Shown here: piece after piece, positions 1-4,731 of the stretch
Layout of the letters: each line of letters opens with the position of its first letter
Position numbering within the stretch: position 1 is the first letter of the stretch
Source: Clostridiales bacterium
Lineage (GTDB): Bacteria > Bacillota > Clostridia > Oscillospirales > Oscillospiraceae
Direction of reading: 5' to 3'
Length of the DNA: 5,698 nucleotides
Assembly: GCA_003516765.1 (NCBI GenBank)
Contig: DPCD01000055.1
Span: 2,984 to 8,681 of the forward strand
The notes under the pieces: generated by a model
Told to the model about the DNA's origin: nothing
Databases searched by the model: none
What the model saw: the letters and a program-made list of their open reading frames with translations, nothing else
Translations under genes and position numbers: made by a program

Positions 1-306
1 ACGCTGCGCGAGAGCCACAGTGCTGACTGGAACGGCTGGGCGGCGTGTCTCAATGACGGCAAGGACTTCTATGTGTCTAAAAAGTACGAAATCCGGGACA
101 TTATCGACCGCGTCGGCGGCGGCGATTCGTTTGCGGGCGGCTTGATCTACGGGCTGAACCATTATGAGGACAAGCAGCTGGCGCTCGAGTTTGCGGTCGC
201 GGCAAGCTGCCTCAAGCACAGCGTGATTGGTGACTTTAACCGCGTGGGCGTTTCTGATGTGGAAAAGCTCATGGGCGGCGACGGCACGGGAAGAGTACAG
301 CGCTGA
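1..306 (+). CDS. kdgK: 2-keto-3-deoxygluconate kinase (PfkB family), C-terminal fragment
   Basis: The frame is open from base 1 and ends at TGA 304-306, giving the last 101 residues; the N-terminus lies off the left edge. The PfkB signature is visible as DRVGGGDSFAGG (about residues 36-47), where the Asp of GGGD is the expected catalytic base and the Gly-rich loop forms the anion hole for phosphoryl transfer. The tail, with GDFN followed by a GDGTGRVQR end, is typical of Firmicutes 2-keto-3-deoxygluconate kinases rather than fructokinases or ribokinases. The family's cytosolic reaction is ATP + 2-keto-3-deoxygluconate to KDPG, in hexuronate/pectin breakdown; a KDPG aldolase gene often lies beside it but cannot be seen here. 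A GTG at 73 could act as an internal start, but the conserved frame continues upstream, so this is a window truncation. Another PfkB sugar kinase is the alternative. Confidence 0.85.
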   Translation, partial: TLRESHSADWNGWAACLNDGKDFYVSKKYEIRDIIDRVGGGDSFAGGLIYGLNHYEDKQLALEFAVAASCLKHSVIGDFNRVGVSDVEKLMGGDGTGRVQR

Positions 307-346
307 CCAGTCAAATTTTTTCGGAATTTTCCGGCGAAATCTCACA

Positions 347-375
347 TTGTCCGGATGAACCGGACATACTAAAAT
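347..375 (+). promoter_or_regulatory. Putative sigma-A promoter of the malate dehydrogenase-malic enzyme pair
   Basis: TTGTCC at 347-352 (4/6 to the -35 consensus) and TAAAAT at 370-375 (5/6 to the -10 consensus) are separated by exactly 17 bases. A start around 382 would leave a leader of about 60 bases before the ATG at 443. No other pair in this gap has comparable spacing. The promoter call is inference from the boxes alone. Confidence 0.55.
348..366. promoter_or_regulatory. Perfect 19-bp palindromic operator candidate within the promoter
   Basis: TGTCCGG (348-354) and CCGGACA (360-366) are perfect inverted repeats around a 5-base centre. The palindrome overlaps the -35 box and fills most of the spacer up to the -10 box, a position where a bound dimeric regulator would normally block RNA polymerase. 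There is no T-run after it, so it is not a convincing terminator for the upstream kinase. GntR-family regulators bind short dyads of this general kind, but which regulator acts here cannot be told from the sequence. Confidence 0.5.
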
Positions 376-381
376 AGACAA

Positions 382-411
382 TACGCAGAAGTTTTTGGAA
401 TTGCCTGCGTA
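382..411 (+). promoter_or_regulatory. Dyad / stem-loop in the predicted 5' leader
   Basis: TACGCAG (382-388) pairs perfectly with CTGCGTA (405-411) across a 16-base loop. If transcription starts near 382, the mRNA would begin with this hairpin, which could stabilise the 5' end. As DNA it could be a second operator. The function is unknown. Confidence 0.35.
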
Positions 412-424
412 AGTCTTGACAAAC

Positions 425-432
425 GAAGGGAG
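425..432 (+). promoter_or_regulatory. Ribosome binding site selecting ATG 443
   Basis: GAAGGGAG ends 10 bases before ATG 443. The alternative in-frame TTG at 416 lies upstream of this motif and has no purine-rich site at a workable distance, so the ATG is preferred. Confidence 0.6.
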
Positions 433-442
433 AGCCTGCAAA

Positions 443-1570
443 ATGGGATATCAGCATTGGTCATATGAGCTGCTCCATGGATTCTGCATGGACGCATTTG
501 AAAAATTCGGCTTCACGGAAGCGGAAGCAAACATCATTCAGGATGTGCTTCTGACTGCAGATCTGTACGGCATCGAGTCGCACGGGATGCAGCGGATGGT
601 GCGCTACCACAAGTGCATCGAAAAGGGCATGATTCACGTCGATGCAAAGCCCGAGGTTGTGTTTGAGACGCCGGTCTCCGCCGTCGTCGACGGGCACGAC
701 GGCATGGGGCAGCTGATCGGTCATTTTGCGATGGAGCTGGCAATCGAGAAGGCAAAGAAGTCCGGCGTGGGCATCGTCTCGGCGCGCAACTCCAATCATT
801 ACGGCATTGCGGGTTACTATGCGAATATGGCGTGCAAGGAGGGCTTGATCGGCTTCAGCTGCACGAACAGTGAAGCGATCATGGTTCCGACGTTCGGACG
901 CAAGGCAATGATCGGCTCGAACCCGATTGCCTGCGCGATGCCGGCAGAGCCGTATAACTTCTTCTTCGATGCATCCACCACGGTCGTCACGCGCGGCAAG
1001 CTGGAGATGTACAACAAGGCGGAAAAGCCGCTTCCCGAGGGCTGGGCGCTGGACAAGAACGGTCATCCGTCGACCAATGCGCCGGATGTTCTGGCGAACA
1101 TCGTTGCAAAAGCCGGCGGCGGCATCATGCCTCTGGGCGGCAGCACGGAAAAGCTCGGCAGCCACAAGGGCTACGGCTATGGCATGCTGTGCGAGATTTT
1201 CTCGTCGATTCTCTCCATGGGCGGCACGTCCAACTACTGCATGACCGGCGGGCGCGGGAATATCTGCCACGGCTTCATGGCAATCAACCCGGCGTTCTTC
1301 GGCGATGCTTCGGCGATCAAAAATCACCTGTCGACCTTCCTCGAGGAGCTGCGCGAGAGCCCGAAGGCAGACGGGCAGGAGCGGATTTACACGCACGGAG
1401 AGAAGGAAGTCGCGGCTGTGAAGGACCGCATGGAAAACGGCATTCCGGTCAACGACAACACGATGGTCGAGGTGCTGGACCTGTGCAACTATCTGGGGCT
1501 TGACTTTGGCAAGTACTTCGGCAGCTACCTGCCGCCCGTCAAAAAAGACGTTTTCAAAGGCAATTACTAA
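443..1570 (+). CDS. Malate/lactate dehydrogenase, Ldh_2 (YlbC/AllD/MdhII-like) family
   Basis: This 375-residue protein belongs to the NAD(P)-dependent Ldh_2 oxidoreductases, a fold distinct from classical LDH/MDH, whose members reduce or oxidise 2-hydroxy acids such as malate, lactate, ureidoglycolate, sulfolactate and 2,3-diketogulonate. Visible family marks are ESHGMQR (about 45-51), the Gly-rich VVDGHDGMGQ (81-90), the hallmark NSNHYGIAGYY (116-126) with the proposed catalytic His119, GSNPIACAMPA (158-168), FFFDAST (173-179) and SHKGYGYG (240-247). The length is slightly above the usual 330-360 because of a C-terminal extension. No signal peptide or membrane segment is seen, so it is cytosolic. 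Its stop codon overlaps the ribosome binding site of a malic enzyme gene 11 bases downstream, which argues that the substrate is malate/oxaloacetate. A sugar-acid reductase role linked to the upstream kinase is the alternative. The start at ATG 443 is chosen by its ribosome binding site. Confidence 0.9.
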   Translation: MGYQHWSYELLHGFCMDAFEKFGFTEAEANIIQDVLLTADLYGIESHGMQRMVRYHKCIEKGMIHVDAKPEVVFETPVSAVVDGHDGMGQLIGHFAMELAIEKAKKSGVGIVSARNSNHYGIAGYYANMACKEGLIGFSCTNSEAIMVPTFGRKAMIGSNPIACAMPAEPYNFFFDASTTVVTRGKLEMYNKAEKPLPEGWALDKNGHPSTNAPDVLANIVAKAGGGIMPLGGSTEKLGSHKGYGYGMLCEIFSSILSMGGTSNYCMTGGRGNICHGFMAINPAFFGDASAIKNHLSTFLEELRESPKADGQERIYTHGEKEVAAVKDRMENGIPVNDNTMVEVLDLCNYLGLDFGKYFGSYLPPVKKDVFKGNY

Positions 1571-1574
1571 GGAG
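1569..1574 (+). promoter_or_regulatory. Ribosome binding site of the malic enzyme, overlapping the upstream stop
   Basis: AAGGAG shares bases with the dehydrogenase stop codon TAA (1568-1570) and sits 7 bases before ATG 1582. This arrangement suggests translational coupling of the two genes. Confidence 0.75.
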
Positions 1575-1581
1575 AAACACT

Positions 1582-2754
1582 ATGGATTACGCAAAAGAGT
1601 CTCTTCGGCTGCATGCCGAATGGAAAGGCAAAATTGAAGTCAAGGCGACGGTTCCGGTCGAAACAAAAGACGATCTGAGCCTTGCTTACACGCCGGGCGT
1701 CGCGCAGCCGTGCCTGGAAATTCAGAAGGATATTAACAAGAGCTACGACTTAACGCGCCGCTGGAACCTCTGCGCGGTCATCACCGACGGCTCGGCCGTT
1801 CTCGGCCTTGGCGACATCGGCCCGGAGGCCGGCATGCCGGTCATGGAGGGAAAGTGCGTGCTCTTTAAGAGCTTCGGCGGCGTGGATGCGTTCCCGCTTT
1901 GCGTGAAGACGCACGACGTCGACGAGTTTGTAAACGCCGTGTACCTCATTTCCGGAAGCTTCGGCGGCATCAACCTCGAGGACATTTCCGCGCCGCGGTG
2001 CTTCGAAATTGAGCGCAAGCTGAAAGAAAAGTGCGACATTCCCATCTTCCACGACGACCAGCACGGCACGGCGGTCATTACCCTCGCCGGTCTTACGAAC
2101 GCGCTCAAGGTCGTCGGTAAGAAAAAAGAGAACGTGAAGGTCGTCACCTCCGGCGCGGGCGCGGCAGCAATCTCGATTGTCAAGCTGCTGCTGTCTGCCG
2201 GTTTCCAGAACATCACCATGTGCGACCGTAAGGGCGCGATTTACAAGGGTAGAGACGGTCTCAACTGGATCAAGGAAGAGATGGCAGAGGTCACGAATCT
2301 CGACCACAAGTCCGGTTCTCTTGCCGATATGCTGGTCGGCGCCGACGTGTTCATCGGCGTCTCCGCGCCGGGCATGGTCACGACGGACATGGTCAAGACA
2401 ATGAACAAGGACGCGATTATCTTTGCCTGCGCGAACCCGACGCCGGAAATTTTCCCGGACGATGCCAAGGCAGGCGGCGCGAAGGTCGTATCCACCGGCA
2501 GAAGCGATTTCCCGAACCAGATCAACAACGTCCTCGCGTTCCCCGGCATCTTCCGCGGCGCGTTCGACGTTCGCGCGTCCGATATCAACGAGGAGATGAA
2601 GATGGCTGCTGCAAAGGCGCTGGCAGAACTCATTTCCGAGGACGAGCTGTCGGCAGATTATATCATCCCCAAGGCGTTCGACAAGCGCGTGGGTCCGGCG
2701 GTTGCCAAGGCGGTCGCCGAGGCGGCAAGGGCTTCCGGCGTGGCAAGAATCTGA
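1582..2754 (+). CDS. Malic enzyme (malate to pyruvate + CO2), short bacterial type
   Basis: This 390-residue protein is the compact malic enzyme without the phosphotransacetylase-like tail found in some proteobacterial enzymes. It catalyses oxidative decarboxylation of malate to pyruvate with NAD(P)+ and a divalent metal. Landmarks are AYTPGVA (35-41) with the catalytic Tyr, ITDGSAVLGLGDIGP (67-81), MEGK (88-91) with the catalytic Lys, NLEDISAPRCFEIE (131-144) and FHDDQHGTAV (156-165) carrying metal-binding acids, the Rossmann loop SGAGAAA (190-196) followed by CDRKG (214-218), and GRSDFPNQINNVLAFPGIFRG (306-326). All key residues are present, so it is probably active. NAD versus NADP preference cannot be decided from the loop alone. 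It is the second gene of a two-gene operon with the malate-type dehydrogenase and is followed 29 bases later by an intrinsic terminator. Together the pair could move hydride from one cofactor to the other while converting oxaloacetate to pyruvate. Confidence 0.95.
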   Translation: MDYAKESLRLHAEWKGKIEVKATVPVETKDDLSLAYTPGVAQPCLEIQKDINKSYDLTRRWNLCAVITDGSAVLGLGDIGPEAGMPVMEGKCVLFKSFGGVDAFPLCVKTHDVDEFVNAVYLISGSFGGINLEDISAPRCFEIERKLKEKCDIPIFHDDQHGTAVITLAGLTNALKVVGKKKENVKVVTSGAGAAAISIVKLLLSAGFQNITMCDRKGAIYKGRDGLNWIKEEMAEVTNLDHKSGSLADMLVGADVFIGVSAPGMVTTDMVKTMNKDAIIFACANPTPEIFPDDAKAGGAKVVSTGRSDFPNQINNVLAFPGIFRGAFDVRASDINEEMKMAAAKALAELISEDELSADYIIPKAFDKRVGPAVAKAVAEAARASGVARI

Positions 2755-2783
2755 GAATCAACAATCCAATACGGAAAGCTTTC

Positions 2784-2815
2784 AAAACGGCGCAGCCACC
2801 GGCTGTGCCGTTTTT
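2784..2815 (+). terminator. Rho-independent terminator of the malic enzyme operon
   Basis: A 14-bp stem (2784-2797 with 2801-2814, one G-T wobble) closes a 3-base ACC loop. Its 3' arm ends in TTTTT. The 5' arm begins with AAAA, so part of the T-run pairs with it. It begins 29 bases after the malic enzyme stop and is strong by inspection. Confidence 0.9.
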
Positions 2816-2871
2816 GCGCATCGGAAGGACATTGCAAAACTGGAAATAGATTGCATAAAAAACGGCTGGGC

Positions 2872-2921
2872 TTAACATTTGTTAATTACACGGAGCGTTT
2901 TTTGAGATAAAATAAAAAACG
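2872..2921. repeat. Two adjacent dyads in an AT-rich upstream region
   Basis: TTAAC-ATTT-GTTAA (2872-2885) is a perfect small palindrome. Ten bases further on, CGTTTTTT and AAAAAACG (2896-2921) form an 8+8 inverted repeat whose 10-base centre contains TAAAAT (2908-2913), a 5/6 match to a -10 box. No good -35 box sits 16-18 bases upstream of that TAAAAT. The arrangement resembles a regulated promoter region for the small ORF that follows, but this is only inference. Confidence 0.35.
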
Positions 2922-2937
2922 AATAGGAGGGGCTTTT

Positions 2938-3021
2938 ATGGGGATGCCGTTTCTCGGCATGACACCCGTGACGCTCAGCCGCATCCGAGCAAAGCAGTCG
3001 GAAGCCGCAGAGGATACTTGA
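2938..3021 (+). CDS. Small ORF, 27 residues, unknown function
   Basis: ATG 2938 is preceded by AGGAGGGG (2925-2932), five bases away, one of the best ribosome binding sites in the window. The frame ends at TGA 3019-3021. The peptide starts MGMPFLGMTP and ends in a charged, hydrophilic tail (AKQSEAAEDT); there is no membrane segment, Cys pair or toxin-like pattern that I recognise. It lies 117 bases upstream of the TfoX-like gene on the same strand, so it could be a leader peptide or an independent small protein. The ribosome binding site is the only strong support; codon evidence on 27 codons is weak. It may also be a degraded 5' end of a larger gene. Confidence 0.4.
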   Translation: MGMPFLGMTPVTLSRIRAKQSEAAEDT

Positions 3022-3051
3022 CGGGCTGCAAAAATGGCTGTATCGTATAGT
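3018..3051 (+). promoter_or_regulatory. Candidate promoter for the TfoX-like gene
   Basis: TTGACG (3018-3023, 5/6) is followed after 17 bases by TATCGT (3041-3046, 4/6). A better -10 box, TATAGT (3046-3051, 5/6), overlaps it but sits at a 22-base spacing. The -35 box overlaps the stop codon of the small ORF. The evidence is the boxes only. Confidence 0.35.
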
Positions 3052-3113
3052 TGCTGTTAAAAAGCTTTCGTTTTGAAACACGAGTTTTAAAACGGCTGCA
3101 GGCTGATACAGCC
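3036..3113 (+). repeat. Long-range 9+9 inverted repeat with nested stems upstream of the TfoX-like gene
   Basis: GGCTGTATC (3036-3044) is perfectly complementary to GATACAGCC (3105-3113). Inside, TTAAAA (3057-3062) pairs with TTTTAA (3085-3090) and TCGT (3068-3071) with ACGA (3080-3083), so a nested three-part fold can be drawn. The ribosome binding site of the downstream gene begins 11 bases after the outer stem. The left arm overlaps the candidate -10 region, so it would be in RNA only if transcription begins further upstream. It could be a structured leader or a pair of protein binding half-sites. Confidence 0.35.
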
Positions 3114-3138
3114 GGAAAACGCAGAAAGGAGGCGGCGC

Positions 3139-3459
3139 ATGGCAAGCAGTCGGGAATATCTGGACTTCGTGCTGGAACAATTGGAGGGAATCTCCGGCAT
3201 CGACTACAAAAAGATGTTCGGCGAATATCTGATCTACATCAACAACAAGCCGGCAATCATGGTCTGCGACAATACGCCGATGGTTAAAAAGCTCCCGGAG
3301 CTGCTGGAGCTCATGCAGGGCGCGCCGGACGTCTATCCCTATGAGGGCGCAAAGGTGCATCTGGCGTTGGACATTGAAAACCACGCGCTCACGCGGCAGG
3401 TTCTGGAAGTGATCGACCGTGTCACACCGGTTTCCAAACGCAAAAAGAAACCGCAGTAG
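3139..3459 (+). CDS. TfoX N-terminal domain protein, single-domain
   Basis: This 106-residue protein matches the TfoX N-terminal domain family along most of its length. An N-terminal helix (EYLDFVLEQLEGI, 6-18) leads into the family signature KKMFGEYLIY (24-33), then a strand with IMVCDN (40-45) and a late YPYEGAK (66-72), followed by a helix and a Lys/Arg-rich tail (KRKKKPQ). It lacks the second domain found in gamma-proteobacterial TfoX/Sxy, the competence regulator, so regulation of competence should not be assumed. Single-domain versions are common in Firmicutes and poorly characterised. AAAGGAGG (3125-3132) sits six bases before the ATG and fixes the start. It is followed by a riboswitch leader rather than a terminator, so readthrough into yjdF is possible. 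Confidence 0.85.
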   Translation: MASSREYLDFVLEQLEGISGIDYKKMFGEYLIYINNKPAIMVCDNTPMVKKLPELLELMQGAPDVYPYEGAKVHLALDIENHALTRQVLEVIDRVTPVSKRKKKPQ

Positions 3460-3475
3460 AATCAAATATGCAAGG

Positions 3476-3609
3476 ATAAAAACGCAACGCATGCGATAAT
3501 GCATGCCAGAGCCGGTAGGTAGCCCGGCCGTCCCGCTTCTGCGGGGTAAGTAACCTGCCAGTCCTGGTTGTCCATTCCTTGTCAACTGACACAAGCAGGA
3601 GGACTGGAC
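3476..3609 (+). promoter_or_regulatory. yjdF riboswitch (azaaromatic-sensing), translational type
   Basis: The leader immediately before a yjdF gene can be folded into a compact structure. GCATGC (3489-3494) pairs with GCATGC (3501-3506); CCAG (3506-3509) with CTGG (3564-3567); GGTAGGT (3514-3520) with ACCTGCC (3553-3559, one G-U); and CCCGC-TTCT-GCGGG (3532-3545) forms a tip hairpin. The conserved-looking single-stranded parts AAACGCA, GGTAGGTAGCCC and GGTAAGTAACCTGCC fit the yjdF motif RNA as I remember it. A competing helix pairs CCAGTCC (3558-3564) with GGACTGG (3601-3607), which overlaps the AGGAGG ribosome binding site at 3597-3602 and is incompatible with the first fold. Members of this class are reported to bind diverse planar nitrogen-containing aromatics; ligand binding freeing the ribosome binding site is my inference. 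The exact ends are approximate. Confidence 0.85.
3597..3602 (+). promoter_or_regulatory. yjdF ribosome binding site, sequestrable
   Basis: A perfect AGGAGG lies seven bases before ATG 3610. Its last two G residues are in the GGACTGG arm that can pair with CCAGTCC at 3558-3564; GCAGG (3595-3599) can also pair with CCTGC (3554-3558). This site decides the start over the in-frame TTG at 3568, which lies inside the riboswitch. Confidence 0.85.
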
Positions 3610-4020
3610 ATGGGGGAACTGAAGCTCACGGTATACTTTGAAGACCCGTTCTGGGTCGGCGTCTTCGAGCGGACGCAAAACGGCACGCTGTCTGTGTGCA
3701 AAATCACCTTTGGCGCGGAACCGAAGGACTATGCGGTGCATGCATACGTGCTGCGCCATTTTTACGAGCTGCGTTTCAGCCCGGCGCTTTCTGCCAGGCA
3801 GCATGTGCAATGCAGCAATCCCAAACGCCGCCAGAGGCAGGTGCAAAAGCAGCTGAGCGGCGCAGGGGTCGGCACAAAATCCATGCAGGCGCTTGCCGCG
3901 CAGCGCGAGCAGCTGAAAACCGAGCGTAAGCAGCAAAGCCGCGCCCAGCAGGAAGCGGAGCAGCAGCGCCGTTTCGAGCAGAAGCAGAGAAAAAAGCTCG
4001 AAAAGCACAAGGGGCATTGA
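3610..4020 (+). CDS. yjdF: YjdF family protein (DUF2992)
   Basis: This 136-residue protein is a full-length match to the YjdF/DUF2992 family. The N-terminal globular part reads MGELKLTVYFEDPFWVGVFE (1-20), with the family's FEDPFWVG-type motif, followed by VLRHFYELRFSPAL (47-60). The sequence then turns into NPKRRQRQ (70-77) and GVGTKSMQAL (86-95), and ends in a long, highly charged Gln/Lys/Arg/Glu helix, probably a coiled coil, finishing EKHKGH. There is no membrane segment or signal, so it is cytosolic. Biochemical function is not established; the link with an azaaromatic-responsive riboswitch suggests a role in handling toxic planar compounds. The start at ATG 3610 gives the usual family beginning, whereas a TTG 14 codons earlier would translate the riboswitch. 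A GNAT acetyltransferase gene follows after 47 bases on the same strand. Confidence 0.92.
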   Translation: MGELKLTVYFEDPFWVGVFERTQNGTLSVCKITFGAEPKDYAVHAYVLRHFYELRFSPALSARQHVQCSNPKRRQRQVQKQLSGAGVGTKSMQALAAQREQLKTERKQQSRAQQEAEQQRRFEQKQRKKLEKHKGH

Positions 4021-4056
4021 CAAATTGCAGCATCGCAGGACAAACGGAACAGGCAC

Positions 4057-4062
4057 AGGAGG
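4057..4062 (+). promoter_or_regulatory. Ribosome binding site of the GNAT gene
   Basis: AGGAGG lies five bases before ATG 4068. It rules out the longer reading from a TTG at 4017, which would overlap the yjdF stop and translate through this site. Confidence 0.8.
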
Positions 4063-4067
4063 AGCAG

Positions 4068-4526
4068 ATGCTGACCTATCACAAGACGACGGAGGAAGAA
4101 AAAGAAGTCATCACCGCGTGGCAGTATGCGGGGCAGTACGCGATTTATAACACCACGCCATACGCCGAGCAGAAAAAGCAGGGCGTGGGCTTTGCCAACC
4201 CCAAAAACAATTTCTATTCGTTCTTTGATCATGACACGCTTGTTGGCTTTATCAATCTGTATGAAGAGCCAACCGAGGTCTTCTTTGGCATTGGCGTGCG
4301 CCCGGATGCATGCGGCAGGGGATATGGGCAGCAGATGACGAAAGCGGCATGTGATCTGTCCGGCAGGCTGTTTCCGGGGAAGCCGCTCTATCTGGAGGTC
4401 AGAACGTGGAATGCCAGAGCTGTCCGGTGCTATGAAAAAGCGGGCTTTCACATCACAGGCAAGCCCATCCGCCAGACAACCGCGGCGGGCGACGGCGTAT
4501 TTTATCATATGGTTCGGAAAATTTAA
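4068..4526 (+). CDS. GNAT family N-acetyltransferase
   Basis: This 152-residue protein has the single-domain GNAT layout. After an N-terminal helix-rich segment there is a central strand pair (SFFDHDTLVGFINLYE, 51-66), then motif A, VRPDACGRGYGQQMT (77-91), whose CGRGYG loop binds the acetyl-CoA pyrophosphate, and motif B, LEVRTWNARAVRCYEKAGF (109-127), with the characteristic N-A-R-A-x-x-x-Y-x-x-x-G-F pattern. It should acetylate an amine with acetyl-CoA in the cytosol; the substrate is unknown. The gene lies 47 bases behind yjdF with no terminator or obvious promoter between them, and a strong terminator follows it. It is therefore probably co-transcribed with yjdF and under the same leader for transcription, though only yjdF translation is directly gated by the anti-Shine-Dalgarno helix. 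A role in acetylating the inducing compound is inference. Confidence 0.9.
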   Translation: MLTYHKTTEEEKEVITAWQYAGQYAIYNTTPYAEQKKQGVGFANPKNNFYSFFDHDTLVGFINLYEEPTEVFFGIGVRPDACGRGYGQQMTKAACDLSGRLFPGKPLYLEVRTWNARAVRCYEKAGFHITGKPIRQTTAAGDGVFYHMVRKI

Positions 4527-4565
4527 AAGAATCCTCTGCATGACGAGCGCATGCAGAGGATTTTT
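4527..4565. terminator. Strong, probably bidirectional intrinsic terminator
   Basis: A perfect 13-bp stem (4530-4542 with 4550-4562) surrounds a 7-base loop and is extended by further A-T/G-T pairs. TTTTT (4561-4565) follows on the plus strand and a U-rich run (from AAAAGA at 4525-4530) on the minus strand. It closes the yjdF-GNAT transcript and, read in reverse, lies 14 bases beyond the stop of the sigma factor remnant, so it could serve both converging transcripts. Confidence 0.9.
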
Positions 4566-4578
4566 GTCTGATGGCGCA

Positions 4579-4659
4579 TCAGCCGTCCGGGCGGAACGGG
4601 GAGAGGGCGTCTTCCAGCTTTTTTAGCGCCTTCTTTTCAATGCGCGATACATAGCGCAT
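4579..4659 (-). pseudogene. 3' remnant of a SigK-like sporulation sigma factor gene
   Basis: On the minus strand, codons from 4659 to the TGA at 4581-4579 encode M-R-YVSRIEKKALKKLEDAL followed by a short SPFRPDG tail. The YVSRIEKKALKKL string is the end of sigma-70 region 4.2, the helix-turn-helix that reads the -35 box, and resembles the SigK subgroup (SYVSRIEKRAL) more than SigE (SYISRLEK) or SigF/SigG (QVSRLEK). Everything upstream of this helix is missing: the frame continues back as unrelated sequence and meets a stop at 4701-4699. A terminator follows the stop, as expected for a native gene end. The remnant directly abuts the 3' flank of a serine recombinase gene, so the sigma gene appears split by an inserted element. 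With about 17 family-matching residues, assignment to SigK rather than another sporulation sigma factor is tentative. Confidence 0.6.
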
Positions 4660-4691
4660 CCGTAATTGTAAGTGATTTCGTCTTGAAAATC

Positions 4692-4710
4692 GCGCCGCTC
4701 ATAACGGCGC
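4692..4710 (-). terminator. Weak hairpin after the recombinase gene
   Basis: GCGCCG (4692-4697) pairs with CGGCGC (4705-4710) around a 7-base loop. On the minus strand it is followed only by GATTTTC, a short T-run. It sits 22 bases past the recombinase stop and may act as a weak terminator or be part of the recombination site arm. Confidence 0.3.
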
Positions 4711-4731
4711 AAACCATTGATATGGATAGAT

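Larger units (their letters stand above)
2755..3138. other. Intergenic stretch between malic enzyme and TfoX-like gene
   Basis: These 384 bases contain no recognised protein family. They hold the malic enzyme terminator, a 14-base palindrome TTAACATTTGTTAA (2872-2885), an 8+8 dyad (CGTTTTTT 2896-2903 and AAAAAACG 2914-2921) around a TAAAAT, a 27-codon small ORF at 2938, and a 9+9 long-range dyad (3036-3044 with 3105-3113) upstream of the TfoX-like gene. The long minus-strand open frame that crosses this area has no ribosome binding site or family resemblance and runs antisense to the two real genes downstream, so it is not called. Confidence 0.7.

Noticed and set aside
348..366. Palindrome as a terminator for the upstream sugar kinase
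   Set aside because: No T-run follows it and it overlaps good promoter boxes.
416..442. TTG start nine codons upstream for the dehydrogenase
   Set aside because: The Shine-Dalgarno-like GAAGGGAG lies downstream of this TTG and correctly spaced for ATG 443; the extra residues do not resemble the family N-terminus.
416..444. TTGACA (416-421) with CAAAAT (439-444) as a promoter
   Set aside because: The spacing is right, but the -10 box would overlap the start codon and transcription would begin inside the gene, so it cannot drive the full protein.
461..1396. 311-residue minus-strand open frame within the dehydrogenase
   Set aside because: It is a shadow of a clearly conserved gene, with composition typical of antisense translation (Arg/His/Ala-rich).
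3568..3609. TTG start 14 codons upstream for yjdF
   Set aside because: It lies inside the riboswitch and upstream of the AGGAGG; the family N-terminus begins at ATG 3610.
2872..4056. 394-residue minus-strand open frame across the TfoX-like and yjdF genes
   Set aside because: It covers two well-recognised plus-strand genes and a riboswitch, is rich in Leu/Arg/Cys as antisense frames of GC-rich genes are, and lacks a translation start signal.
4017..4067. TTG start overlapping the yjdF stop for the acetyltransferase
   Set aside because: It would translate through the gene's own ribosome binding site; ATG 4068 has perfect spacing and gives a normal GNAT length.
4564..4720. Alternative minus-strand frames through the recombinase-sigma interval, including a short frame with RRYERRDFQDEITYNYG that could be joined to the sigma tail by a frameshift
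   Set aside because: The match of that stretch to sigma region 4 is too weak to claim a frameshifted longer sigma gene; an insertion junction explains the data more simply, though the alternative is not excluded.
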